The notes beneath the pieces are model-generated. The model was not told the DNA's origin. It ran no database searches and was given only the letters and a program-made list of their open reading frames with translations. The position numbers were made by a program, and so were the translations under genes. From Hydrangea macrophylla (Eukaryota > Streptophyta > Magnoliopsida > Cornales > Hydrangeaceae), in contig CM066992.1 of NCBI GenBank assembly GCA_033977485.1, positions 101,258,140 to 101,322,139 of the forward strand: a stretch of 64,000 bases of DNA, in the 5' to 3' direction. This document shows positions 33,801 to 51,148 of the stretch, piece after piece (the stretch's first letter is position 1; every line of letters starts with the position of its first letter).

Positions 33801-34483
33801 ACAGGGAAATTGCTTCACGGCTTGTGTCATTGCCTACGAAGCCGAAACTCCACAATGATTTCATGTCGACACGCAAAGGAACTCAATCACAACAACACGG
33901 TTAAGAGGAAGCCACGACTCCTACAAGTTATCGAAAACAATCGTGAGACCAACTAGACTTCTCCACCATTGCATCAAGAAACTGAGAGGTAAGAATCTTG
34001 CTGATTAAAGATGCAGAAGAAACAAACCAGTGTAACGAACAACTACTCGAATGCAGTCCACAATCATTGAGGGAAACTCTAGATACATCAAGAATAGTCA
34101 CAAGATGAGAGGCGCGTTGCTTCAATTGTGGAAAGACTGGAAGTGTGCGCAAAGATTTTTTTTTTCGGAACGAGGAATTCAGAACAATGTCACACCACCA
34201 CGAAGATCTCGAAAGAGAGCTCGTAGATCAGCAAATCAATCCCAGCAACAAACAAAATGAAAGACCAAAGGTGCCTTATTCGATGTCAGAACTTTGAATT
34301 TCACATGGTACTGAAGTAGCAAAGAAGTTGGGACGTTCAAAAGAACTCGTGAGAAGACTTGATTAATTGATTGATAGAAACCTCACAACCTTAGAATCTA
34401 AGATAAGGTCAGAACTTTGTGAGTTGGGTAGGACTAGCCGCTTCTAGATTTCGGGGACGAAATCTCTTGTAAGTTGGGTAGAT
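30821..34483 (+). pseudogene. Interior of element F with zinc-knuckle (gag-like) remnants
   Basis: No long frame exists. At 32507-32539 a frame reads TCNLPEHMHKDC, which keeps the last three ligands of a CCHC zinc knuckle. At 32576-32618 a second, NC-stop-YGSKKGHFLKG, keeps CxxxG..GHF in broken frame. At 34118-34150 a third, RCFNCGKTG, has the first two Cys but lost His. Zinc knuckles belong to gag nucleocapsid, so parts of gag are present, the last unusually close to the 3' LTR. No RT, RNase H or integrase was recognised. Segments around 31490-31620 and 33200-33310 repeat a TTTGGACTTAT / TTGACTTATTATTCT theme. The purine tract (GTAAGTTGGGTAGA) before 34484 is weak. Confidence 0.6.
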
Positions 34484-40308
<5,825 letters not shown>

Positions 40309-40329
40309 CTTATGGCTTACACGTAATGG

Positions 40330-40560
40330 TTGCAGAGGAGGATTAGACGAAGATGAGTACTGGGTTAGGGTTTAAAAACAGTAGTGAAAAAACAATGAAA
40401 GAGTAGCGAGAAACAGTGGTTGAGAAGAGAAACTATGTGGAAGATGAGAATTGTAGTGTGGTGATCAAAGGTTATATCTTCGTGTTGTGACCGTTAATAA
40501 GCCCCCTTTTTTTTCTTGGGTTGGAAGTAATACCGTTGCTCAGCCAAAAAAGGAAGAAAG
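40330..40560. repeat. GLR 5' flank, copy 1
   Basis: GATGAGTACTGGGTTAGGGT, then GAAACTATGTGGAAGATGA and TTGTAGTGTGGTGATCAA, recur at 45380-45570. This is the region directly upstream of the GLR pseudogene. The second copy lacks the receptor body, so only the flank was duplicated or retained. Confidence 0.75.
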
Positions 40561-41445
40561 ACCGTTAATATCCTTACTGTTGGAATTTTCCTTTTCCTTG
40601 TTTGCGAGTTTCTTTTTTCTTCCAATAAATTGTCTTCAATTGGTGAGAGAGAAAACAAAAAAAAAGTAATGGGAAAAACAAATTATCACTAAAAATCAGG
40701 TGGTCCCACTTTCGTTGAATGTGTCCTATCGACATGTGCGTTGGTACCAAATTTGAGAAAAATAGTATTAGATTCAGGATTTCTAATACGTTTACCGAAA
40801 GACTTTAGCCCTTCCTTGGCCCTTCCCATTGCTTTTGAGTTTTCGAAATCAAGAAATTGACCCAAGGGAGGTACTAGGATATCTTTTTCGTATATAAAAC
40901 TGGATCACACTTGATTACTCTTTTTTGTATACTTTCCTGATGTTCAAAACTGTTATTGGGTCGTCGTATGTGTCAGGTAGACAAATTTGCACATTAGACT
41001 AATCACGTAGCAACCCAATACAAAATGTATGTAAACAAACAATTTTGTAACGCATTTGATTGTATGTGCTCCTGCACACGCATACCTAGGGATGAGAACC
41101 ATAAACTGTTGCGGGACTAAGATTTGATTGAAGAATTGTTACCTTTATCAAATGTGAAGAGAGTTTCATCATTAATGAAAAGATAGAAAGATAAATGGAC
41201 ACAAAAATTAATTAGAACTTGCAAAAAGAAAATTTCAATCAAGTGATGCATTTGCCCTTGCAATTGACTTGGAATATGGGAGAAATACTGCCTTAAATTT
41301 CTATTTACAATTTCCCATTTAGGAACACAATTTTTCCTTTCTCAATCCCCAATCTCTTGTGGAAAAGGGAAAAAAAATAGAAAAGGTAGTACATAGATTT
41401 GTTAGTATGCTCTACAAAAATGTGTTTGTAGCTAAATCTCATGAT

Positions 41446-41742
41446 TCAATCAAGTCGAGAAGTTATATCAATGAATGTGTCCTCTTTGCAAGGAATTGTG
41501 AGACCACCCATTGGATGATCAAATCCATATTCTTCCTCAGCTTGACTTAGCAAGTCCTGAAATAATGGCTGGTTCAAATATGATATTGGGATCAGAAATC
41601 TCTTCTTTTCACTCTTTCCAACATAAACTGCACAATAGCCTTTTGGTACATCTAGAGATGTTGAAGCTTTTTGGTTTGTTATCAATGAAGAAAATCGAAG
41701 AATTTGCTTGGCATGAATAACACGAGGCATCCGAATACCCAT
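41446..41742 (-). CDS. SAUR family protein (auxin-induced 15A-like), copy A
   Basis: A complete intronless SAUR of 98 residues. These proteins inhibit PP2C.D phosphatases at the plasma membrane, keeping H+-ATPases phosphorylated and so driving cell expansion. The start is fixed by the family-typical MGIRMPRV. Residues 1-28 are the variable basic N-terminus. The SAUR domain runs from about 31 to 93: [12 protein letters not shown] (31-42), [20 protein letters not shown] (46-65), [17 protein letters not shown] (69-85), ending TSRLD. By sequence it belongs with the SAUR15A/SAUR19-24-like group. No disabling change is seen. The protein is identical to copy C at 59792-60088. TATA lies about 140 bp upstream of the ATG, TGTCTC at 216 bp and CACATG at 238 bp. 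Confidence 0.95.
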   Translation of the reverse strand: MGIRMPRVIHAKQILRFSSLITNQKASTSLDVPKGYCAVYVGKSEKKRFLIPISYLNQPLFQDLLSQAEEEYGFDHPMGGLTIPCKEDTFIDITSRLD

Positions 41743-41882
41743 ATTGGATAATGATCTATATAGATCACGAAAAAAGAAGAAAACAAATGAAGATCAAAGA
41801 GTGTTTGAAAAGCTGTGGGATTGAGAGAGAAGAATTTTTGTGTAAGACTTGTGTTGGTAATGGTTATAGATTCCAATATGTG

Positions 41883-41985
41883 TATATATAGATCAAAGAG
41901 TATTGGGAAATCCTCTGGGAGTGTGTGGTAAAGATGCACTTAGATAGGGTCTAGTGAGAGACAATAGAACATGAAGAATCACATG
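41883..41985 (-). promoter_or_regulatory. Promoter of SAUR A: TATA, AuxRE, CACATG
   Basis: On the minus strand: TATATATA at 41883-41890, TGTCTC (GAGACA on plus) at 41958-41963 and CACATG within ATGAAGAATCACATG at 41980-41985. TGTCTC is the classic auxin-response-factor site and CACATG is a PIF-binding E-box variant; the combination suggests joint auxin and light/temperature control. Confidence 0.65.
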
Positions 41986-42944
41986 CACTGTTTCCAACTT
42001 GTCATCAAGAATTTATATTGATAGAAACTCAAATGTATGTTTGTTGAAAAACATCATGCCCCACCACTTCTGGTAATATGTATATACATTTTTTTTTGTG
42101 TGTGTGTGTGTGGCGAATTGACAAGGCCCACTGCTAGCAAATAACAGAAACAGTGGAGGGTCTTACCTAAATGTTCAGCTGATTTTGACAAGAAAGTGTG
42201 AATAGATGAAATACAGGAATTGCAAGTATAAACACAGAGCATCAAAAAGGGGATACATTTTTGAGTTACTTGAGTTCAAGATTGTCACGCCCCGACGTAG
42301 CATATTTCAGGAAAGCATTTAATTTCCTATATGGACTCGTAAGTCGTGACAAGTGAGTATGACCAATTGTCCCTGCAAACAGATAACTTAAACAACATTC
42401 TATCAAGAGGTTACTAATAAATATAAACTCCAATTTAAAACTTACTAAACTATTACATAAGTCAAAGTCTTAGGCACAAACCGCCCTTATACAAAACTAT
42501 CATTAAGTCTATTACAACCCCAAAATAAAAGACAATAGAAATATAAAGCAGCTTCCTGGAAAGACTCCTGCCTCTAACTAGCATAGTCAATGAACTCTGG
42601 CTGCTCCTGACCCTGAAAATCTGGACATACAGTCCAGGACGCATCAACGCCGTCAGCTTTTGCAAGCTGGTGAGCAAAATAAACATGTGCTCGCAATGTA
42701 TATATAAGTAAATAAACAACGGTACTATTTAACTTTAACAGTAATATATTCAAGGTTCCAATTCCAACATAATCACGGGGGAATATAGTAATAAATAAAA
42801 ACGGAATTGTACATGAATTGTGAAACATCTTATTTTGCCAATTCTTTCCTTTAGAATAATCCAATTAAATCAATACATTATTTCAGCTACCAGAAGTAAT
42901 GAGTATTCAGTCATTCAATTCATACGCTACACTATCGCCTCCAA

Positions 42945-43290
42945 TACCAGGAATACTATCCGATCGGTATTGAAGTCACACGCCACACTACTGCCTCAGA
43001 TACCAGGAATACTATCCGATCGATATCTAGACCAAACACAACCAACCATCGCTCCGGATATCAGGAATACTATCCGATCAATATCCGAAACGCGCGCCTT
43101 AGATACCAGGAATACTATCCGATCGATATCTAAGTCGTACACAACACTATCACCATCGCTTCGGATATCAGGAATACTATCCGATCAATATCCGAAACAC
43201 GCGCCTTAGATACCAGGAATACTATCCGATCGATATCTAAGTCGTACACAACACTATCACCTCCAATACCAGGAATACTATCCGATCGAT
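42945..43290. repeat. Minisatellite with CAGGAATACTATCCGATC core
   Basis: Seven copies of CAGGAATACTATCCGATC, at about 42949, 43003, 43059, 43106, 43166, 43213 and 43269, separated by 30-45 bp of partly conserved sequence. Two higher-order units (43106-43165, 43213-43260) share CGCGCCTTAGATAC before the core and CTAAGTCGTACACAAC after it. Confidence 0.92.
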
Positions 43291-43589
43291 ATTGAGGTCA
43301 CACACCAAACTGCCACCCTTTACTCTTTTCACGCTTTATTCCACGCTTGCATGTTGACACAACCTTGGCCTTAATATGTATATCAATGTTCCATAAATAA
43401 CACCATTACTTACTCACAAAACCGGATAATCGTACGAGCATAAATTTCGATCTTAAACATTCTTACAAGTCCAATTTCTAACAGTGAGCCTTTAAAACAG
43501 TGTATTTTGTCAAACAGTTCTTTGAAATCTCCCAAAACATTTTCCAAACAGTCCCTTACCAAAAATCACACAAACTGCCAAAACTGCCA

Positions 43590-43762
43590 CCTCGCGCGAG
43601 CGGATCGCGCGAGCGAGGGGGAGGGCAGATCGCGCGAGCGGATCGCGCGCGCGAAGGGGCTGGACAGGTCGCGCGAGCGGATCGCGCGCGCGAGGGGGGG
43701 AAAAAGTCCGCGCGAGCGGGCCGCGCGAGCGAACCTCGCGCGAGCGGGTCGCGCGCGCGAGT
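43590..43762. repeat. GC-rich paired CGCGCGAGCG boxes in LTR G
   Basis: Five pairs of CGCGCGAGCG / CGCGCGCGCGAG-type boxes, each pair about 25 bp, separated by about 12-15 bp (GGGGGAGGGCAG, GGGCTGGACAGG and similar). GC content is near 80 % in an otherwise AT-rich region. The Arg/Ala-rich frames on both strands here (43500-43887, 43510-43854) are a by-product of the repeat. Confidence 0.9.
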
Positions 43763-44797
43763 TCTTGCAGAATGTCATCTTCGTCGTCTTCTCCCCTGTT
43801 TTCAGTTTCTGGACTGAAATTACCCAGTTTCAGATTCTGTTCGTACCAAGACAAGTGATATATGGTTCTCCTCGGTTTTCCGCGTAGATTAAGAATACGC
43901 GATCAATTTTAACTAATACGGATTGTATCTCTTGATTCTCGCGATTAAAGTTAGAGTGACAAAACTTAAAATCATCAATACGTCGCCATACGGATGAATT
44001 ACTCCGTAGGATTCGAACCGTAGCCTATTGGGATCAATATCTTTCATTTACAATTCACGGATTTGATTTTGATTAACTTTTTCAAAGCTCCATTTTTTAG
44101 CTCTAATGGTGTATCATATATATATATACATATATACACATATACATACAGACATACACATATATAAACATGGCGAGTGAGTTTATAATACTCACAGAGG
44201 CTAATTATACAGAGAATTTTGAGAACGAGAATTCCGCCGAATAATCCGTCGTCTATGAAATTCACTCCCCCGTTCTTGAGTTCTTGTGATATATGTATAT
44301 ATCTATGTATGTGACTAAGTATGTATATATATAATCTGTATGTGTGTGTGTGTTTGTATCTTAAGAGAGTTGAGAGAAATAGAGAGGAAATTTGAGAGAG
44401 GCAGAGAGTTAACATAGAGAGATTGAGAGAGCTGTGAGAGTTTGAGAGTTAACACATACATATACATAAAAATTATGTAGGCTCCAAGTAATTGGTGGAA
44501 ATCGCCCGGTGTGGTTGAGCTCACGTGCTCCCACACCAAAAACGCAGCATGAACGCAGCTTAAAACATAAACTGGTATTTTTCGGTTGAAAATAAAGATA
44601 CAGAAAATTATATTAATGTAGGAATTAAATTCCCGGTTTAAACAAAAATATAGATATTGATTTTGAAACCTTAGAAAATATTTTGGAAATTACAGTTTGA
44701 CCCCAGATAATTATTACAACGAGAAATTAAATCAAATACCCATGGAAATGAAATGCAATATGTATTTATTAATGATAATAAAATACAGGGCGTTACA

Positions 44798-45370
44798 AAG
44801 ATTTTCCCCTGATTGCTGTTAAACTGTAACACTATGAGATGATAACGTCTTCATGAAGAGGATCCCACGCTAGCCTCTGCACAAGTCATAACCCCAAGAA
44901 AAACCCATTATCGACCAAAAAAATAAATGCATTCGAATATCATCAAACACTTCTCGTGCAAAGCTGAATTAGGCCAAGCCAAGATTGTTGGTCAGGGATC
45001 TAAGCTAAACGGTGGTTCAGAGGCAGCAACCCGAAGCGATTTTTTTAGATCTACTTCTTCATAGTTATGTGTAGAATTAGCTTAATGTGTACAATTATGT
45101 GTATAATTAGAAATAAAGCCTTACTTATACATATTGGCAATTTTTTTGGTCTACTTATACATTATTATGTGTGAAATTGGTCTTATGTGTAGAATTATAT
45201 GTAAAAATTGAAAACCAGACCTTTCTTATACTTATGGGGGATGTTTTTGGGGTCTACTTATAGGTAATTTTGTGTGAGTCTAGCATTACTCTTTTTGTTT
45301 CAATAATGCTAGCTAGACCAACACAAAACAATCCTGGTCCTTGATTGAAATGAGCCCCATGCTAGAGGTG
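44798..45370. repeat. Segmental duplication, copy 1 continued
   Basis: It matches 60630-60751 and 62471-63110, without the elements inserted in that copy. It ends in a truncated MITE (CAATAATGCTAGCTAGACC, 45301-45365), full-length at 63062-63223. No gene is recognised. Confidence 0.85.
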
Positions 45371-45371
45371 G

Positions 45372-45570
45372 TTTAGAAGAAGATGAGTACTGGGTTAGGG
45401 TTTAAAAACAGTACAGTGGTTGAGAAGGGAAACTATGTGGAAGATGATAATTGTAGTGTGGTGATCAATAGTAATGTTGTGATTTGTGACCGTTAAAAAG
45501 CTCTTCTTTTTTCCCCTTGAGTAGGAAGTAAGACCGTTGGTCAGTTGGGGAAAAATATTGGTTGCAACGG
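45372..45570. repeat. GLR 5' flank, copy 2, without the receptor
   Basis: It matches 40340-40560 (GATGAGTACTGGGTTAGGGT and following). It marks the left edge of the second SAUR unit. No GLR coding sequence adjoins it. Confidence 0.75.
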
Positions 45571-45980
45571 TTGTACGTGGTTTACCAAGTCAATCAAATT
45601 CATTTCTCATTCCATTTGTCTCCCTAATTTTAGGAGAATTTCATTCCACATCAGCAAAAATTACTATTATATTAATGATGTTATAGATGTTGACAATACG
45701 TACTCGTTGTAATCAATATTTACTCGTCAACTAGAAAAGGAATACAGACCGTTACATCTCCGTATTGTTCAAATTTCCCTTTTTCTCTTCCAGTTCCAGT
45801 ATATATTTTTGTTTAATTGGTGGCCTAATTTTTTTATTTCATTTTTTTAGGGTTGAACAATTGGTGGACTATGCTATCAAGAGGAAGAAAAAAAGAGTAA
45901 CGGCAAAAACAAAGTCAAATGAAAGTTACACGGTGTTACAGTTTCTATTAAATGTGTTCTACTGACAAATATGTTACATA

Positions 45981-46153
45981 ACTACGACCCAGGTGGCCGA
46001 GTGATAAGTTTTTGGGTCTACAAACCAGAGGTTTAGTATTCGAATCATGGGGGACAGGCCACTAGGGACTTATCCGGCTATTCCTCAGGGCCTCGTGGGA
46101 TTAGTTGAGGTGTGCGCAAGCTGGACGAACACCCACGGTCACCAAAACAAAAA
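45981..46153 (+). mobile_element. tRNA-derived SINE with 17-bp target duplication
   Basis: The element starts ACTACGACCCAGGTGGCCGA. An A-box-like TGGCCGAGTGATAAG lies at about 45994 and a B-box-like GTATTCGAATCATGG at about 46036. The body (ATTCCTCAGGGCCTCGTGGG, TTAGTTGAGGTGTGCGCAAG) is the kind seen in plant SINEs. It is flanked by the exact 17-bp repeat GACAAATATGTTACATA (45964-45980 and 46154-46170), the mark of LINE-type target-primed insertion. Confidence 0.92.
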
Positions 46154-46889
46154 GACAAATATGTTACATACCAAATACGAAATATAAATTTGGAAATCAC
46201 CAAAAAAAATAAAAATAAATAAAAGATATGCTATTCAAGATCTCTACTATGGCTTTTGAAAGATATGCCCTTGGCATTGCTTGTGAGTTTTCTAAATCAA
46301 GCAATTGACCCAAGAAAAATACTTTTCTTTTTCTTACATTAAATAGGACAGTACTTCAATACATTTTTATTTACATCATTTCATGCTGTTATTGGTGCAT
46401 GTATGTGCCACAGCCAAATTTGGACACTTAGACTAATCAAAATACCAAAACAGGATAAAATGAAAGCAAAGAACCGACCTTATAACGCATTTGATTAGCA
46501 TGTGAGCACATGCACATGGATACCTGCGGATGAGGACCATAAACTGTTGCAAGACTACCACTTGATTGAGGAATTGTTACCTTTAATCAAATGTGAAGAG
46601 AGCTTCATTAATGAAAAAGATAACACCAAACTTAACGTTAAAGATAACTGGGCACAAAAATTAACTAGAACTTGTGATAAATTCAATGAAGTGTTGCCTT
46701 TGACTTTGCAATTGACTTGGAATCTGACAGCAATATTGCCTTAAATCTGTAATTACAATTTTCAATTTAGGGACACGTTTGTTTTTCTTAATCCCCAATC
46801 TCTTGTGGGGAAAAAGAGAAAAGAAAAGGCAGTACATATAATTGTTAGACATGCTGTACAAAACTGTGTTAATAGCTGAATTTAATGAT

Positions 46890-47186
46890 TCAGTCAAGTT
46901 GAGAAGTGATATCAATGAATGCGTCCTCTTTGCAAGGAATTGTGAGACCACCAATTGGATGATCAAATCCGTATTCTTTCTCAGTTTGACTTAGCAATTC
47001 CTGAAACAAAGGCTGGTTCAAGTATGATATTGGGATCACAAATCTCTTCTTTTCACTCTTGCCAACATAAACAGTACAATAGCCCTTTGGTACATCAAGT
47101 GCTGTTGAAGCCTTTTGGGTTGCTGTCAAAGAAGAAAGTCTAAGAATGTGCTTGGCATGAGTAACACGAGGCATCCGAATACCCAT
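46890..47186 (-). CDS. SAUR family protein (auxin-induced 15A-like), copy B
   Basis: A complete 98-residue intronless SAUR, opening [20 protein letters not shown]. The domain shows [54 protein letters not shown] and ends TSQLD. It differs from copies A and C at about 14 residues, including Met78 to Ile in the HPMGG motif and Glu70 to Lys. No disabling change is seen. The same growth-promoting role is expected. Its TATA variant is TATAAATA and its upstream AuxRE position reads TGTCTT, not TGTCTC, so auxin input may differ from its sisters. Confidence 0.95.
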   Translation of the reverse strand: MGIRMPRVTHAKHILRLSSLTATQKASTALDVPKGYCTVYVGKSEKKRFVIPISYLNQPLFQELLSQTEKEYGFDHPIGGLTIPCKEDAFIDITSQLD

Positions 47187-47338
47187 ATTGTATAATTATC
47201 TATCAGTATACCTCACTAAATAACAAGAGAAATTATAAAGATCAAAGGGGGTTTTAAAAGCTTTGGGAATATTGAGAGTGACGAATGTTTAAGACTTGTG
47301 TTGGTAATGGGTATGTAATATATGTATACCAATATGTG

Positions 47339-47447
47339 TATTTATAGATGGAAAAGTACTAGGAAATCATATGGAATGTGGGGTGAGTGGTAAAGATGCA
47401 CTTAGATGGGGTCCAGTGAAAGACATTAGAACATGAAGAATCACATG
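47339..47447 (-). promoter_or_regulatory. Promoter of SAUR B: TATA and CACATG, AuxRE degenerate
   Basis: Minus strand: TATAAATA at 47339-47346 and CACATG at 47442-47447 within ATGAAGAATCACATGG. At the AuxRE position the plus strand reads GTGAAAGACATT (~47416), i.e. TGTCTT. Confidence 0.6.
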
Positions 47448-49247
47448 GCTTTGTTTTCCAACTTATCATCAAGAACTAAGATTGATAGGTTCATGCCCCA
47501 CCACTTTTGGTAATATCTAGACGACATATGTGTGTGTGTGTGTGGCAAATTGCCAGGGCCTACTGCCAGCAAATAACACAGACAGTGAAGAGTCTTACCT
47601 AATTGTCTTAAAACTGAGTGGTCTGCTTATTTTGATGTATTATCCATTACACCAATTGGATTGAGGACTAAATAGTAAGGTCTAATATGCAGAATTGATT
47701 GAGCAAATTATATGTGACGTTCTTACACATTTGTCGAGGTCTGTGGTCAACACATTGGCCAATAGTACCAAGTCTGCTATGTAACTACCAAAATTTGGGA
47801 CTCATAAAAATTAGCTTCCCATGTGATAATGTTGCTTGACACACAAAATGATTATATATAGGTGATGATCTATGAAGCACCGACACTCTCTTTTGCCCCA
47901 CGTATCAGTATCGGATACGTATCCGACACCGACACTCTCCGATACTCTTTGGACACGTGTCAGATACTCAAAATTTCGTGTCGGAATTTTTTGTTAGTTT
48001 TTCTTGAGCCGATACACTTTGCACTACAAGAAAAATGATATTTAGTGGCAAAGTTTTCCTTTGCAGCTAATGTTTTGCCACTAAAAAGCACCTTTTAGTG
48101 GTGTAGAACGTGGTTGTCACAATAATATATTTAATAATTTATTTTCAGTGACAAATTTAAGTAGGCGTGAGTAATTTTATTGGCGGGTGCTCGCGGGAAC
48201 AAAATTCATTTTGGCGCCTGATTTAGGACTCTTTTTGTGATAACTAAAAAAGCACGTTGACAGTAAAAGTCAAGATAAACAATGAAACGACGTAGTATTG
48301 AGTAAAACTATTCACTGTACTAGTATGTATATATATGATTTCTACATTATACTATACCAAATCACCATTTTCTATCACCTTGCAAATTGGGTGGGCATCA
48401 TCTACTTCCGCTGATCCGGCGCACTCCCTCTCTCTCCTTCGACGGTGGATTCTCGTCGGGAGGGAAATACTTCGGACGGATTCTTGGGTAAGTGCTGAAA
48501 CCTAAGCTTTCTTCCCCTCAATTTCTGTCTTCACAGACCCACCACTGTGCACAGTCTGTTCTCTCTTTCCCTCAATTAACTTCAATTTCTTGCCTCACAG
48601 ACCAATAACCTCTCTTCATCGAACCACATTTCGGTAGTCAAAACTTTTTGAAGGCTTATTGGGTTGGCTTTTTTTATATTGGGTCCATCTTCTTTCTCCC
48701 TCTTTTTTATTTATTTATTAAAATCGGACCATAATTTGACGTAATTGATTTTGGGTTAGATGGGAAAATCAATTACTTTTGTGAAAACCAGATATTTATC
48801 TTTGTGTTCTTATAGGATAGTTGCTTCCATTCAATTACCATTTGATATAAAGGGTGGGCTTTTGGATTGGGACGTCTTGGTTAGTAAAGGATAGGATGGA
48901 CATTGTTTGATTATTGTACTATTGAGTGCATTTGGGAGCCATGTCTATAGGTTGGGGCTTGCAATACAGATATGTGTATGTATTTGGCATGCCATGTGTT
49001 TGATAAAAGTCCTAAGCGAAGGTTTGGGGTATTTTTGTAGGGTTTAGGATTGTAACCTTGGGGATCCTTGGCTTGGTATTTGGGTGTAACATTAATAAAA
49101 TATCTACTTTTCCCAAAAAAAAAAAAAAAAAACTCTCGATCAATTTGTTTCCTATGTAGATAAGCAAATCTACAAACGCAAGTATGTAATTATACATACA
49201 CACACATATAGATAGATAGATATATGTATACTATTACTTATGGGAAA

Positions 49248-49469
49248 TTCTATGATACATTAAATGGTGTAGGATATTTCATACATATTAATGGTTTAGA
49301 TCCCAAGATGTTGTAGTTAGGTCCCAAAATGTTGTTACTTTGAAACCTATTTTGCTTTTAAAAACCAAAGTGTATCAAAGTTACAACATTTTGATACCGA
49401 ACTACAATATTTTGGGACTTAAATTGGGATTTTTTAATACATCCTATACCACTTGGATGTATCATAGAA
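49248..49469. mobile_element. MITE, TTCTATGATACAT termini
   Basis: The ends TTCTATGATACATTAAATGG and CCACTTGGATGTATCATAGA(A) are inverted over about 28 bp. A related core (CAACATTTTG..., AAATTGGGATGT) recurs at 50990-51140. It lies in the CACTA element upstream of its gene. Confidence 0.8.
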
Positions 49470-50932
49470 GATTACATTACCTATACATAGCTAACTTGCA
49501 TTATGTAATCACCTGGGTCTCTCTATCTTTTTTTTTTTATTCTTTTTTTTTAAACTACTCTTTATGTTTGATTGTAGGTGTTTCAGTACTATCACATTGA
49601 AGAGAATACAATAGGTGGCTTTTGGAATGTCAGTTGCTCTTGCCTCCTCCTTTTTATATTCTTTGACTGATGTGTATACATTTTTTTTCAACTATGTTTG
49701 AATGATTCAAATATTCTTTGCATAAATTCCATTGAAAGGTAGTAAAATTCGTAAAAATCCATTTACTTCTATACAAGATACCTTGTGGGTATATTACATT
49801 TGTGGTGATTTTTAAAAGCTTTTAGGTATTATTTCTATAGATTTTTAGCAGTTTTGGTGTAGACTATTGAATGGTGTTCTTGTTGTTTGTTGGGTCAGTG
49901 AAATAAATTTTTTTTAGTTGGCTGAAAAAATATAAGAAATTAAGAAATCCCATATACTTTTTAATTTTTTTAATTATTTTATTTCTGTACTTTTTTTTAT
50001 ACAAGCACATGTGGTAATTGCTTTGAAGAATTCAAAAATTAGTTGCTTAGACTTTCTGTGACACAATATTGTTAGAGGCTTGAATTTGAATGACTTGTTT
50101 TTCTTTTCATTTTTAGAGAAGTGAAAGTAATATCAAAGTTTGTCCAAAAAAAAAAATGATATCAAAGCTAATATTAAATAATGACCTTCTTTTCTTAACT
50201 ACTTTGTCTTTACAAACTATTGGAGAAAAACCTGGTGTAAAACTCAAACTTTTACTTATTTTCTTTTGTATTGCAATTAACTGTATTTGTTTTAGGAAGA
50301 CTATTTGCCGAGTGCGTTTTGCATTTTTTCCACTGATTTGGGCAAGAGTGGATGACATGGATTTTTAATGATATTGATTGTACTGTATTGGTGTAGTACA
50401 AGCAAGTGGAAATAACTTTTTGACCATTTTGTATTCCATGACAAGGTGTTTTGCTCAAGGATTCTAACCTTAATAGTTGCAACTACTTTTTTGTATCTTA
50501 AATGTTTCTAGCACTTAACTTTCTTGCTTACTGTGTTTTATTGTAGTTTTTTTGTTGGAACTTCTATGATAAGACCAAGTCGTTGAATAACAATTTGGCT
50601 TGTACCATAACAAGGTTGTTAGCATCATTATTTTATCTTCTACGCATATGCCATAAATAAACACTATACATCTACATATGCATGAATGTCTCTTGAACTT
50701 ATAAATAAACACTACCTCGAACTTATAGGCATCAAAATTATACTTAGGATTATAATGTTACCTCTCCTTGTACGGATAATTATTCTTGTGGGTTGATCCT
50801 TTGATGTAACTCATAAGAGGTTTTAATATAACTCATAAGAGGGTTTAATACTTTGTTGACAACTTTTAGATTAGTTGTTGCTTACATATAGTTTTTGTTT
50901 TTTTTGTTTTTTTGTTTTTTTTTTTTTTTAAG

Positions 50933-51147
50933 AATAATGCTATGCTTCCCAAATTTTGTATCCCAAATGGTTTCCATGTTAACTAGGTCCCAAATGTTGT
51001 TACTTTGAAACCTACTTTCCTTTTAAAACAATAGTGGTTTCAACATTGCAATGTTTTGGATCCTAGTTACAAGATTTTGGGACCCAACTACAACATTTTG
51101 GTCTTAAATTGGGATGTATGATGCATCCTAAACCACTTCCTGACTCC
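50933..51147. mobile_element. Chimeric MITE fragment
   Basis: Its left side (AATAATGCTATGCTTCCC) is the end of the GAGTAATGCT MITE seen at 61210. Its right side (CCCAACTACAACATTTTGG ... GCATCCTAAACCACTTCC) is the MITE of 49248-49469. It looks like one MITE joined to, or inserted in, another with loss of both outer ends. Confidence 0.6.
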
Positions 51148-51148
51148 T

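Larger units (their letters stand above)
40792..42282. repeat. Segmental duplication carrying a SAUR, copy 1
   Basis: From CCGAAAGACTTTAGCC to GAGTTCAAGAT this matches 59143-60630 almost throughout, and continues after the solo LTR at 44798-45340 (matching 60630-60751 and 62471-63110). It contains the SAUR at 41446-41742. The more diverged block 46240-47700 is a third copy. Confidence 0.9.
42283..44797 (-). mobile_element. Solo LTR, family G, minus strand, TSD AAGAT
   Basis: On the plus strand it reads TGTCACGCCCCGACG ... AGGGCGTTACA, and the duplication AAGAT flanks it (42278-42282, 44798-44802). The paralogous block at about 60626 has no LTR, so an empty site confirms the boundaries. It matches the LTR at 7193-9910 near its 3' end. 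It contains a 7-copy minisatellite (42945-43290), GC-rich paired boxes (43590-43762), a TA/CA tract (44110-44170) and a 6-bp stem-loop (42654-42669). Confidence 0.93.

Noticed and set aside
34051..34260. Independent zinc-knuckle protein gene (RCFNCGKTG)
   Set aside because: Only two of four ligands remain, the frame is short, and it lies inside the decayed interior of element F next to the 3' LTR.
41359..41445. DST mRNA-instability element after SAUR A (ATAGATTTGTTAGTA)
   Set aside because: The motif-like sequence is on the plus strand, opposite to the SAUR transcript, so it would not be in the mRNA in the right orientation.
43500..43887. Overlapping 105-126-residue Arg/Ala-rich frames on both strands
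   Set aside because: They arise from the CGCGCGAGCG repeat array, which is free of stop codons in several frames. Both strands are equally open, and the sister LTR does not conserve them.
45981..46060. Possible functional tRNA gene (A- and B-box-like motifs)
   Set aside because: There is no acceptor-stem pairing or proper anticodon arm, and the sequence continues as a SINE body with a 17-bp target duplication.
50113..50482. Several 70-80-residue frames on both strands inside the CACTA element
   Set aside because: They overlap each other, have AT-rich low-complexity composition, and no motif or splice structure links them.
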